Numbered from the stretch's first letter, positions 1 through 6,701 are shown. The stretch is DNA of 9,166 nt from Rubrobacteraceae bacterium (GCA_029240775.1 JARDZQ010000042.1:1-9166); one strand, 5' to 3'. Made by a program: numbers and translations. The notes: a model not told the origin generated them from the letters alone.

Positions 1-138
1 CGCCCCGTTGTCCCCGATGAGGCCGAGTACCTCCCCCTGCTCGACGTGCATGTCTACGCCCTTGAGGACGGAGATCGCACCGAAGTTCTTGACCACGCCC
101 TCTACGCGCAGGAAGTCGGACCCGTTTCCGTTCTGCAT
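1..138 (-). CDS. Sugar ABC transporter ATP-binding protein (N-terminal fragment, cut by window edge)
   Basis: This is the start of the cytoplasmic ATPase that powers the neighbouring sugar importer. Only 46 codons are inside the window. The protein opens MQNGNGSDFLRVEGVVKNFG and reaches GLIGDNGA at residues 39-46, the first part of the Walker A P-loop (normally GxxGxGKS/T); the lysine lies beyond the window edge. The spacing from the first beta strand to the P-loop is normal for ABC ATPases. The ATG shares one base with the permease TGA stop (TGATG), so the two genes are translationally coupled, and a G-rich ribosome binding site lies in the permease 3' end. In carbohydrate importers of this class the ATPase is usually a roughly 500-residue double-domain protein (RbsA/XylG/MglA type); the fragment is too short to tell this from a single-domain form. 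Confidence 0.9.
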   Translation of the reverse strand, partial: MQNGNGSDFLRVEGVVKNFGAISVLKGVDMHVEQGEVLGLIGDNGA

Positions 139-1160
139 CACTCACCACCCCCTGCGCCGCGCAACCTGGCGACGTAGACGTTGAGGATCATGGCGATGAG
201 GATGGCGACGCCGAGGATGATGTTGAAGGTGTAGGCGCTGATCCCCTGCAAGGTGAAGCCGTTGCGGAGGATGACGAGCACCAGCGCCCCGAGGAACGCG
301 CCGCTCGCGGTCCCGACCCCGCCGAGGAGCGCCGTCCCCCCTATGACCGCCGCGGCAATGCACAGGAGCACGATGTCAGGGCCGCCGGCGAGGGGGTCTA
401 TGGAGCTTATGCGGAAGGCCTCGATGATCCCGACGAACCCCCCTAGCACGCCGCAGAGCATGAAGTTGCCGATCTTGATGCGCGCGATGCTCACGCCCGC
501 CTCCCTCGACCCGAGCGGGTTGCCGCCCGTTGCGTAGGTGTGGAGGCCCCACCGGGTCCGCGACAGAACGAGCTGGAGGACGGCCACGATGAGTATGGCC
601 CAGATGGTCCCGGACCAGGCGTATTCTCCCAGGGCCTGGGTGACGTAGTTCGTCTCCGGCGGGGTCGCCGGGAAGCCGCCGGTTAGGGTGACGTTCAGAC
701 CAGCGAGCAGGAAGAACACCCCGAGTGTCGTGATGAGCGACGACACGCCGAGGTAGACCGTGATCAGGCCGTTGACGAGCCCGACGAGCGCGACGGCGAG
801 CAGACCCACCAGGACCGCGAGCGGCAGATATAGATAGAGCTGCTCGTAGGCGAGGTACATGACGATGGGCGCGAACGCGAAAGACTGGCCGACCGAGAGG
901 TCTATCTCGCCGCAGATGAGCAGCATGCACAGAGCAGCTGCGATGACCACGTAAGGCACAGCAAACTGAGCGAGCGAGAGGATGTTCTGCTCCGAGAGGA
1001 AGGCCGGGTTCGCCGCCTGAAAGTAGATCACCAGACCCACGAGGACAAGGAAGACGCTCGCCTCCCGCACGCGAACGAGGCCGACCAACAGCCGACCGAA
1101 GAGCCCGCGCTCCTGCGTCCCGGCCCCCGGCGTCTCCTGCGCGGTGGTGGTCTCGCTCAA
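138..1160 (-). CDS. Sugar ABC transporter permease, RbsC/XylH type (BPD_transp_2 family)
   Basis: This integral membrane subunit forms the translocation channel of a ribose/xylose-type importer. The 340 residues have a polar N-terminus (about 1-32), then a series of hydrophobic segments from about residue 35 to 330, as expected for an 8-10 helix CUT2-class permease. Family motifs are clear: GEIDLSVG at 84-91, the cytoplasmic ATPase-contact region YATGGNPLGSREAGV at 209-223, and GGTALLGGVG at 274-283. Length is normal for the family. The start is TTG (1160-1158), supported by GGGAGGG about 4 bases upstream; no ATG is nearby. It lies 15 bases downstream of the binding-protein gene and overlaps the ATPase start by one base, so it belongs to that transcript. 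Substrate is not resolved by the permease; pentoses, deoxysugars or hexoses are all possible. Confidence 0.93.
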   Translation of the reverse strand: MSETTTAQETPGAGTQERGLFGRLLVGLVRVREASVFLVLVGLVIYFQAANPAFLSEQNILSLAQFAVPYVVIAAALCMLLICGEIDLSVGQSFAFAPIVMYLAYEQLYLYLPLAVLVGLLAVALVGLVNGLITVYLGVSSLITTLGVFFLLAGLNVTLTGGFPATPPETNYVTQALGEYAWSGTIWAILIVAVLQLVLSRTRWGLHTYATGGNPLGSREAGVSIARIKIGNFMLCGVLGGFVGIIEAFRISSIDPLAGGPDIVLLCIAAAVIGGTALLGGVGTASGAFLGALVLVILRNGFTLQGISAYTFNIILGVAILIAMILNVYVARLRGAGGGE

Positions 1161-1175
1161 GTTCCCTCCCCCGCT

Positions 1176-2261
1176 CTACGCGGGTGCCTGCACGATCTTC
1201 TGCTCCTCCGAGTCCCCCTCGAAGCGCGACTCGGTCTCGAGGTAGCGGTCCACCGTGTCTGGTGTTATGAAGATGAGGCCCGTGTTCGTCTCCGCAGGCC
1301 CCGTGACCCCGCCGGAGATGTTGTAGAGGTAGAGTTGCATGACGGGGAAGAAGCCCTGCAGATAGGGCTGCTGATCGATGGTGAAGTCTATGTGCTGGGC
1401 TCTCATGAGCTTGAGGGTCTCCGGCAGGAGGTCGTAGCCGCCGGCCTTGACGCCCTTGTCGTGCAGGCCGAATTGTTCCATCACCTGGGCGACGCCCTGC
1501 GTGCTCCCCGCGTCAACCGCGAACATCCCTGCCACGTCCTTGTGGCCGTTGTACCACGCCTCGATTCTGGACCTCTCCTCCGTTATCTTCGCGCCTGTGG
1601 TGACCTGCTGGATCTCTATGTTCGCCCCGGAGTCCTCTATGGCCTGCTTCGCGCCGTCGATGCGCGGCTGGATGTTGAGCTGGCCAGGCGTCGCTATAAA
1701 GAGCGCTACGAGCCCCTCGTCGACGAGGCTAACGATCCGGTTTCCCATCTCGACGCCCGACTGAAAGAGGTCCTGGCCGACGTACGCGAGCGCGGGGTTC
1801 GTCCCTGGCCCCTCGCCATTGGCGTTGTAGGCGATCACAGGGATGCCGTTGTCCAAGGCCTTCTGGATCGGGTCGTTGAAAGCCACGGGGTCCACGACCG
1901 CGACGGCGATGCCGTCTGCGTTCCCCGAGATGGCGGTGTTCATCGCGTCAATCATCTCCGAGACAGTCGAATCCTCCGAGCCCGTCCACTGTGACGTAGT
2001 CCCGAGCAGAGCCTGCGCGTCCTCAATGCCGTACTGCGTCGGCACGAAGAACGAGTTCGTGGTCACGTGGCAGATGAAGACGAAGTTCCACTCCGGCGTG
2101 TTCGGGAAGTTGCCGCCCGACCCACCAGACCCACCACCCTGGCTCGCCTGCTGCGCCTCCGGCCTGCACCCGCTCAATAACAACCCCGCCGACGCCAGCG
2201 CGCTCGCCGCCAGAAACTGACGACGTCCCAGCCTGTAGCCACCTATGCCGTTTTCCTTCAT
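1176..2261 (-). CDS. Sugar-binding lipoprotein of ABC transporter (Peripla_BP_4 type), Tat-exported
   Basis: This extracytoplasmic receptor captures the sugar and delivers it to the permease. The 361-residue protein begins MKENGIGGYRLGRRQFLAAS: a twin-arginine motif (R13 R14 Q F L) precedes a hydrophobic stretch and a lipobox LSGC with the lipidated cysteine at C32. A Gly/Ser linker (42-50) then leads into the two-lobed periplasmic-binding fold, whose first strand is around WNFVFICHV. Typical features are DAMNTAISGNADGIAVAVVD and the IQKALDNGIPVIAYNAN hinge region. The reading frame extends to a TTG at 2309, but the ATG at 2261 is preferred. AGGGG lies 7 bases upstream of it, the signal peptide then has a normal length, and the inferred transcription start (near 2304) lies downstream of 2309. 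The gene has its own promoter-operator (2312-2340). The ligand is not predictable from sequence; a cytosol-folded Tat route is inferred from the RR motif. Confidence 0.93.
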   Translation of the reverse strand: MKENGIGGYRLGRRQFLAASALASAGLLLSGCRPEAQQASQGGGSGGSGGNFPNTPEWNFVFICHVTTNSFFVPTQYGIEDAQALLGTTSQWTGSEDSTVSEMIDAMNTAISGNADGIAVAVVDPVAFNDPIQKALDNGIPVIAYNANGEGPGTNPALAYVGQDLFQSGVEMGNRIVSLVDEGLVALFIATPGQLNIQPRIDGAKQAIEDSGANIEIQQVTTGAKITEERSRIEAWYNGHKDVAGMFAVDAGSTQGVAQVMEQFGLHDKGVKAGGYDLLPETLKLMRAQHIDFTIDQQPYLQGFFPVMQLYLYNISGGVTGPAETNTGLIFITPDTVDRYLETESRFEGDSEEQKIVQAPA

Positions 2262-2311
2262 CCACTTACCCCTGTCTTCTCGGCCATTGTTCGGCACCTT
2301 TCCCAACAAGC

Positions 2312-2325
2312 ATTGTCATACCAAT
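2312..2325. promoter_or_regulatory. FadR/GntR-type operator, copy 1
   Basis: The 14-base word ATTGTCATACCAAT overlaps the -10 box of the transporter promoter. Its core TTGTCATACCA fits the FadR-subfamily operator consensus TNGTNNNACNA, and the outer bases are near-palindromic (ATTGNCA..TNCCAAT). An identical 14-mer sits at the same place in the promoter of the GntR-type regulator at 5230-5976. Position over the -10 predicts repression by blocking RNA polymerase. Assignment to that regulator is inference from the shared site and genomic linkage. Confidence 0.72.
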
Positions 2326-2340
2326 TTCGGTTCGTGTCAA
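2312..2340 (-). promoter_or_regulatory. Promoter of the transporter operon
   Basis: Reading on the minus strand, TTGACA (2340-2335) is a perfect -35 box, followed by a 17-base spacer and GACAAT (2317-2312) as the -10 box. The -35 begins 14 bases after the dehydrogenase stop codon. The predicted transcription start is near 2304, leaving a leader of about 44 bases to the binding-protein ATG at 2261, which contains the AGGGG ribosome binding site. The same box sequences and spacing occur upstream of the regulator gene (5977-6005). This promoter lets the transporter be made independently of read-through from the enzyme genes. Confidence 0.75.
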
Positions 2341-2353
2341 GCGGGCTCCGGCT

Positions 2354-3133
2354 CTACTGCGGTCTCTCCACCTGCTCCCACCACAGGCCCATACGGGCCG
2401 TGGTACCGCCGTCCACGTAGACCACCTGCCCTGTGATGAAGTCCGCGGCGTCGGAGGCGAGGAAGGCGGCTGTAGGAGATACGTCTTTCGGGTAGCCGAT
2501 CCGGCCCGCGGGGACGAGGGTGTTGCCGAACTCGGTGGTGTAGCCGGGGGTATCGAAGTAGCGGGGGACCTCTATGAGACCTGGGCCTATAGCATTGACC
2601 CTGACGCCCCGGTCGGCGAGCTCGATGGCCAGTTCGCGGGTAAAGGCGTTTATGGCGCCCTTTGTGGCGGCGTAAGCAGCGTGGCGAGGAAATCCTGCGA
2701 AGCCGTGGATCGAGGTTATGTTCACGATCGAGCCCCCGCCCGCCTCGAGCATGAAGGGGACGGCCCTGCGGGCGCAGAAGAAGTAGCCCTTCATGTTCAG
2801 GTCGAACATCTCGTCGTAGGTTGCCTCGTCTGTCTCCAGGAAGTCGAGGGCGCGGGTGACGCCGGCGTTATTGATAAGGACATCGAGGCCGCCCAGGGAG
2901 CTTGCCGCCTCCTCGACGACCCGCTCGCACTCGCCCGCTTTGCTCAGGTCTCCCTGGACGATAGCGGACCTCCTTCCGGAGGCTTGGATCTCTCTTACCG
3001 TCTCTTCCGGTTCGGTGTGGGCGTAGTGGACTGCTACGTCGGCGCCCCCCCGGGCGAGCTCTATGGCGATCCCCTGCCCGATGCCCATCCCCGCGCCCGT
3101 CACCAGCGCCTTCTTGCCCGAGAGGTCGATCAC
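2354..3133 (-). CDS. Short-chain dehydrogenase/reductase (sugar dehydrogenase-like)
   Basis: This is a cytoplasmic NAD(P)-dependent oxidoreductase of the classical SDR family, 259 residues (family norm about 250). The cofactor motif TGAGMGIG is at 12-19, NNAG at 88-91, N113 in DLN, the catalytic serine S141 in NITS, and the YxxxK pair Y154/K158; the full Asn-Ser-Tyr-Lys tetrad is present. A C-terminal DFITGQVVYVDGG is typical of the glucose-1-dehydrogenase/FabG-like branch. The start is GTG at 3133, whose GTGA overlaps the dehydratase TGA by four bases; GGAGGG lies 7 bases upstream. Next to an aldonate dehydratase and sugar importer, the likely reaction is oxidation of an aldose to its lactone, as in L-fucose or D-arabinose oxidative pathways. 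Oxidation of a different hydroxyl or reduction of a keto sugar is also possible. Confidence 0.9.
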   Translation of the reverse strand: MIDLSGKKALVTGAGMGIGQGIAIELARGGADVAVHYAHTEPEETVREIQASGRRSAIVQGDLSKAGECERVVEEAASSLGGLDVLINNAGVTRALDFLETDEATYDEMFDLNMKGYFFCARRAVPFMLEAGGGSIVNITSIHGFAGFPRHAAYAATKGAINAFTRELAIELADRGVRVNAIGPGLIEVPRYFDTPGYTTEFGNTLVPAGRIGYPKDVSPTAAFLASDAADFITGQVVYVDGGTTARMGLWWEQVERPQ

Positions 3134-4299
3134 CGGTCCGCCCTCCGGATCGTCTCGCGCTTCTCCCAGCCCTCGGCGAAGAGGTTGAAGTGGACGTCCT
3201 TCTTCGGGTTGGCGGCTATGACCTCCTCGTCCAGCTCGACGCCGAGGCCCGGACCTTTCGGTAGATCAAAGTATCCGTCAACAACCTCGGGCAGACCTGG
3301 AGCGGTGTCGCGGACCCAGGGGTCGGCGAAGTCGTTGAAGTACTCCTGGATCTTGAAGTTCGTCGTGCAGGCCGCGAGGTGGAGGGCTGCGGCCGTGTTG
3401 ATCTGGCCCCCCACGTTGTGCGGCGCGATAGTCACGTAGTACGCGTCGGCCCACGCGGCGAGCTTCTTCGTCTCTAGAAGCCCGCCGATGTGGCTTATGT
3501 CCGGCTGTATGACGTCGGCTGCCTGCAGCTCGAAGACCTCGCGGTACTCGAGGCGCTGGTGGATGCGCTCGCCCGTCGCGACGGGTATGCCCCCGGGGAT
3601 ACCTTCGGACGCCTTCTTGAGAGCCTTCAGGTTCACGGGCGGCACGGGCTCCTCGACCCACCCCAGGCCGTAAGGCTCCATCATCTTCGCCATCTCTATG
3701 GCAGTCGCCGGCGAGAAGCGGCCGTGCATCTCGAGCAGGATCTCCGGCTCGGAGCCTATGGCGTCCCGCACCGCCTCCACCAGCGCGACCGCCCGCAGCT
3801 TCTCGTCACGCTCAAGCTCGTAGTGGCCGGGCCCGAACGGGTCGAGCTTGAGCGCTTTATAGCCTCTCTCGACCACTCTCTTGGCGGCGGCGTGGAACTC
3901 CTCGGGTGTGCGCTCGACGCGGTACCAGCCGTTCGCGTAGGCCTTGACCCTATCGCGCACCGGTCCGCCGAGGAGGTTGTAGACCGGTTGATCCAGGGCC
4001 TTCCCGACTATGTCCCAGCACGCCGTCTCGAAGGCGGCGATCCCCGAGCTCATCACCTCCCCCGCGCGCGAGAAGTCGTCGCGGCCCATCTTCTTTACGA
4101 GGTCCTCGATCCTGAACGGGTCGTGGCCGACGACGTGCCTGGGCCCGGCCTCGGCCAGATACCCTACCAGCGCGTCGGTGTGGTTGACCATCCGCGCCTC
4201 GCCCAGGCCCGTCAGGCCCTCGTCGGTGTGCAGCCTCACGATCGTCAGGTTACGCCAGTCGGTGCCGACGACGAAGGTCTCTACGTCCGTGATCTTCAT
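3130..4299 (-). CDS. Mandelate racemase/muconate lactonizing enzyme family protein, probable sugar-acid dehydratase
   Basis: This enolase-superfamily enzyme (389 residues) is likely to remove water from an aldonate to give a 2-keto-3-deoxy acid. It has an N-terminal capping domain (about 1-125) and a (beta/alpha)7-beta barrel. Visible active-site positions are K151 in KLDPFG, E190 and H192 in LLEMHGRF, E216 in WVEEP, E244 in TGER, D267 in QPDISH, H294 in APH and E319 in IQE. The acid-x-His pair at the end of the third strand and the D267/H294 dyad are as in the galactonate/gluconate dehydratase groups; the KxDPF and HGRF wording is closest to what I recall of gluconate/arabinonate-type dehydratases. 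Mg2+ would be held by E190, E216 and E244. It overlaps the upstream gene by four bases (ATGA) and has GAGGTGAG just upstream. Exact substrate is unknown; epimerase activity cannot be excluded. Confidence 0.88.
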   Translation of the reverse strand: MKITDVETFVVGTDWRNLTIVRLHTDEGLTGLGEARMVNHTDALVGYLAEAGPRHVVGHDPFRIEDLVKKMGRDDFSRAGEVMSSGIAAFETACWDIVGKALDQPVYNLLGGPVRDRVKAYANGWYRVERTPEEFHAAAKRVVERGYKALKLDPFGPGHYELERDEKLRAVALVEAVRDAIGSEPEILLEMHGRFSPATAIEMAKMMEPYGLGWVEEPVPPVNLKALKKASEGIPGGIPVATGERIHQRLEYREVFELQAADVIQPDISHIGGLLETKKLAAWADAYYVTIAPHNVGGQINTAAALHLAACTTNFKIQEYFNDFADPWVRDTAPGLPEVVDGYFDLPKGPGLGVELDEEVIAANPKKDVHFNLFAEGWEKRETIRRADR

Positions 4300-5240
4300 G
4301 CGCTCACCTCGCTCTTCTCCACGGGTATGCCAGGGAAGGATGTCCCCTTCTCGGTCGCTTTCGCCCCAGGGTAGTAGCGCTCGAGCATGGAGAGGGCGAT
4401 CCGGGCGCGCCGCACCCTCTCGCGCCCGAGCGCTACCGCGGTTGCCTCCAGGTGTGTACCACTCGGGTAGATGTTGGGCGCGTTCCTCAAGCCCGCCTTG
4501 ACGAACACGGGTGCAGCGACACGCACCAGGTCTGGCACCTCGTAGTGCCTGACGAAGCCACCGAAGTCGTCGGGGACCTCGACGTAGACGTCGAGCGGAA
4601 CGTCGCAGGCCACGCGTATCGCCGCGAGTTGCGCGAGACCTAGGTCCGTGGGCACGTTGTACGTATCCGCCCCGAGCTCCTCCATAGCCCTGACCGCCGC
4701 GGCGTTCGCCGCCGAGAGCTGCACGGAGACCTTGACGACGAGATCCGAAGGTAATTCACCTTTTGCCTCGAGGTCTCTGAGCACCCACAGTAGCCCCGCG
4801 TCGGCGACGAGCACACCGCGCAGGCCCAGAGACACGCCGCGCAGCACGTCTTCGAGGGCGTATGCGAGCTGGTCCTGGCCCCTGTGTTGTGCTCCAAGCA
4901 CCTTGCCCGCCCCCGACACCACGGTCGCCCCTGTCTCCCACGAGGCGCGCGGGCCGACAAAGAGCGAGAGCTCGAGCCCCGCCTCCCGCGCCATCGCGCA
5001 CATCGCGAGGATCTCCGCGTCTGTGAGCAGCATGATGCCCGAGCCCTGCGATACCCGGTGTAGCTGCACTCCACGCCTCTGTGCCTCATCCAGCACGGCC
5101 TCCAGGACGCGAGGTCCCTCGACGCTGGGGATCTCGACGCGGTACTGCGCGCCGTCCGGGAAACGTTTCTCCGAGTCGGGCAACTCCGACAGGTCGCGAG
5201 CGGGTAGTCCCAGTCCCGCGAGCAGTTCTCTAGCCTTCAT
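4296..5240 (-). CDS. Uncharacterised TIM-barrel-like protein, distantly U32-peptidase-like
   Basis: I recognise this only as a member of a conserved protein set often labelled U32 family peptidase in sugar-utilisation operons; no biochemical role is known to me. The 314 residues show an alternating strand/helix pattern consistent with a TIM barrel (for example VEIPS, ELSLFVG, GVLVAD, LVVKVSVQL, DTYNVP, LDVYVEVPDDFGG). A striking block GLRNAPNIYPSGTHLEA lies at 250-266, and other likely functional residues are H61, R62, K170, D224, D225 and K248. The cysteine-containing U32 peptidase signature is absent and only two cysteines occur (C81, C212), so proteolysis looks unlikely. No signal peptide is present, so it is probably cytosolic. 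The ATG at 5240 lies inside the end of the regulator gene (11-base overlap), preceded by GGGGGAG; its stop overlaps the dehydratase start. A role as isomerase, aldolase or lactonase in the pathway is open speculation. Confidence 0.6.
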   Translation of the reverse strand: MKARELLAGLGLPARDLSELPDSEKRFPDGAQYRVEIPSVEGPRVLEAVLDEAQRRGVQLHRVSQGSGIMLLTDAEILAMCAMAREAGLELSLFVGPRASWETGATVVSGAGKVLGAQHRGQDQLAYALEDVLRGVSLGLRGVLVADAGLLWVLRDLEAKGELPSDLVVKVSVQLSAANAAAVRAMEELGADTYNVPTDLGLAQLAAIRVACDVPLDVYVEVPDDFGGFVRHYEVPDLVRVAAPVFVKAGLRNAPNIYPSGTHLEATAVALGRERVRRARIALSMLERYYPGAKATEKGTSFPGIPVEKSEVSA

Positions 5241-5976
5241 CTATCTCCCCCATATCTTCTTCGCCGAGCATGCCCTCCGCGAGGGCCGCCTCGATGTCTC
5301 TGGCTGTGTTCGTGAGGTGGACGCGCATCCCCTCCCGCGCCCCCTCGGCGTCTCCGGCCTCTATACGGGCCAGGATCTCCTCGTGCTCCCGCAGGGCCCG
5401 CCGGGCGCTGCCCGGACGCGACGCGCTCACCCGGCGGCTGGTCCTCAGCAACTCCACTATGGGATCCAGCATAGTCAGGAGCACTTCATTACCCGTGCTG
5501 CGCACCAGCTGCGTATGGAACTCGACGTCCGCGTCGACGTACCCCTCGGGCGCGTCGATGAGGGTCTCCATCCTGGCCAGCTGGCCGCGCATCTTTTGCA
5601 CGTCCACCTCCCCGGCCCGCTCGGCGGCGAGGCCGGAGATCTCGACCTCCAGGATCTCCCGTATCTCCAGTAGCTCCCAGAGCGCCTTGGGCCGCACCCG
5701 CAGCAACAACCCTAGCGTGTCCCGCACCGCACGCGTGCTCCCCCCGCTCACCACCGCGCCCCTGCCGTGCTCGATGCTTATGAGGCCCCGCGCCTCCAGC
5801 AAATTCAGCGCCTCCCGTACCACCGTCCGGCTGACCCCCAGCTGTCCCACGAGCTCGCGCTCGGGCGGAAGCCGCTCGCCCGGACTCAGCCCACTCGATA
5901 TGACCATGTCTAGGAGCTGGTCCGCAGCCCGGTCCCTCAGCCTGGTGCGCCCACCGTGATCACTCACCCCGACCAT
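5230..5976 (-). CDS. GntR-family transcriptional regulator, FadR subfamily (FCD domain)
   Basis: This is a DNA-binding repressor expected to control the adjoining sugar genes. Residues about 11-77 form the winged helix-turn-helix, including SPGERLPPERELVGQLGVS and VVREALNLLEARGL, with the wing IEHGRGAVV. Residues about 100-235 are the all-helical FCD effector domain; its probable metal ligands are D150, H154, H198 and H220, which in this family bind Zn2+ or Ni2+ and contact a carboxylate effector. From the ATG at 5976 the protein has 248 residues, typical for the subfamily. The frame remains open to 6240, but that extension would cover the promoter and an opposing gene and looks non-native. 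The -10 box ends at 5977, so the ATG may lie just before the transcription start; GTG at 5967 (codon 4) may be the real, almost leaderless start. It is the first gene of the enzyme operon and probably autoregulated. Confidence 0.93.
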   Translation of the reverse strand: MVGVSDHGGRTRLRDRAADQLLDMVISSGLSPGERLPPERELVGQLGVSRTVVREALNLLEARGLISIEHGRGAVVSGGSTRAVRDTLGLLLRVRPKALWELLEIREILEVEISGLAAERAGEVDVQKMRGQLARMETLIDAPEGYVDADVEFHTQLVRSTGNEVLLTMLDPIVELLRTSRRVSASRPGSARRALREHEEILARIEAGDAEGAREGMRVHLTNTARDIEAALAEGMLGEEDMGEIDEG

Positions 5977-5990
5977 ATTGTCATACCAAT
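5977..5990. promoter_or_regulatory. FadR/GntR-type operator, copy 2 (autoregulatory)
   Basis: The word ATTGTCATACCAAT is identical over 14 bases to the copy at 2312-2325 and overlaps the -10 box in the same register, while the rest of the spacer differs between the two promoters. The conserved word against a diverged spacer is what one expects of a selected protein-binding site. It fits TNGTNNNACNA, the FadR-subfamily operator pattern. Confidence 0.72.
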
Positions 5991-6005
5991 CGGGAGGCTT
6001 GTCAA
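5977..6005 (-). promoter_or_regulatory. Promoter of the regulator-enzyme operon
   Basis: On the minus strand TTGACA (6005-6000), a 17-base spacer and GACAAT (5982-5977) give the same boxes and spacing as the transporter promoter. The -10 box directly abuts the candidate ATG at 5976, so a start of transcription 6-8 bases downstream would fall near 5970, three or four bases before GTG 5967. That predicts a leaderless or nearly leaderless regulator message. Confidence 0.75.
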
Positions 6006-6071
6006 ATGAGTTGTGGGGCTCTTGTACCATCGCCCTCGAGGGGGGTAGGCTTCTCCTGTTCGAGGACCGAG

Positions 6072-6079
6072 GGAGGTGA
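6072..6079 (+). promoter_or_regulatory. Perfect Shine-Dalgarno sequence that decides an unusual start
   Basis: GGAGGTGA is fully complementary to the 16S anti-Shine-Dalgarno tail and is followed by six bases and then CTG (6086), the only start-like codon at proper spacing in the reading frame of the DsbA-like gene. A GTG at 6076-6078 lies within the site itself but is in another frame. Confidence 0.65.
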
Positions 6080-6085
6080 GCCCGG

Positions 6086-6688
6086 CTGGAGTTCTGGTTC
6101 GAGTTCGGGAGCACGTACTCGTACCTCTCGGCCGCCCGGATCGAGGGTCTGGCCGCGGAGGCGGGCGTGCCGGTCGTGTGGGAGCCGTTCCTGCTCGGGC
6201 CCATCTTCGTGCAACAGGGCTGGAACGACTCGCCCTTCAACGTCTACCCGGCCAAGGGACGTTACATGTGGCGCGACCTGGAGCGGCTGTGCGAGGGGTA
6301 TGGGATCCCGTTCGCGAGACCCTCGCGCTTTCCGCGCGACGGCCTACTCGCCGCCCGGGTCGCCTGTCTCGCGAAGTCCGAGCCGTGGCTCCCGGAGTTC
6401 GTGCGGGCGGTCTTCAGGGCCAACTTCTCCGAGGACCGCGAGATCGGGGACGCGGTGGAGATACGCGAGATCCTCGACTCCCTCGGACGGCCGGGCAAGC
6501 GGCTCGTGGAGCAGGCCCAGGCACCCGAGAACAAGATGTTCCTGCGCGAACAGACGCGGCAGGCCGGGGAGCTCGGGATCTTCGGCGCCCCGAGCTTCGT
6601 GGTCGGCGGCGAGCTCTTCTGGGGGAACGACCGCCTGGAGGACGCCCTGGCGTGGGCAACCTCCCGGAGGCGCGAAGCGCGCAGGTGA
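6086..6688 (+). CDS. DsbA-family / 2-hydroxychromene-2-carboxylate isomerase-like protein, probable CTG start
   Basis: This is a thioredoxin-fold protein with an inserted helical domain, of the DsbA family (HCCA isomerase-like, glutathione-transferase kappa relatives). The reading frame from CTG encodes 200 residues, the usual family length. The N-terminal strand and active-site loop read EFWFEFGSTYSYLS (residues 2-15), where S9-T-Y-S12 replaces the CxxC of true oxidoreductases. The cis-proline loop GAP is at 167-169, followed by the typical FWGNDRLED. In-frame codons stop at TGA 6077, so the first plausible start after it is CTG 6086, with a perfect ribosome binding site; a GTG at 6167 would remove the whole active site. 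Deleting one C from CCC at 6081-6083 would join GTG 6076 in frame (MSRLEFWF), so a frameshift or sequencing error is the alternative. Substrate unknown; it may be unrelated to the divergent sugar operon. Confidence 0.82.
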   Translation: MEFWFEFGSTYSYLSAARIEGLAAEAGVPVVWEPFLLGPIFVQQGWNDSPFNVYPAKGRYMWRDLERLCEGYGIPFARPSRFPRDGLLAARVACLAKSEPWLPEFVRAVFRANFSEDREIGDAVEIREILDSLGRPGKRLVEQAQAPENKMFLREQTRQAGELGIFGAPSFVVGGELFWGNDRLEDALAWATSRRREARR

Positions 6689-6701
6689 GCGGTCAGGGCT
6701 C

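Noticed and set aside
2262..2309. TTG at 2309 as start of the binding protein
   Set aside because: It would add 16 polar residues before the signal peptide and lies upstream of the inferred transcription start; ATG 2261 has a good ribosome binding site.
4648..5673. Long plus-strand frame of 341 codons opposite the regulator and U32-like gene
   Set aside because: Ser/Thr/Arg/Pro-rich composition typical of an antisense shadow in GC-rich DNA; both minus-strand genes are well supported.
5977..6240. Open extension of the regulator frame upstream to 6240 (88 extra residues)
   Set aside because: It runs through a strong promoter-operator and antisense through the DsbA-like gene, and its composition is low-complexity and unlike any GntR N-terminus.
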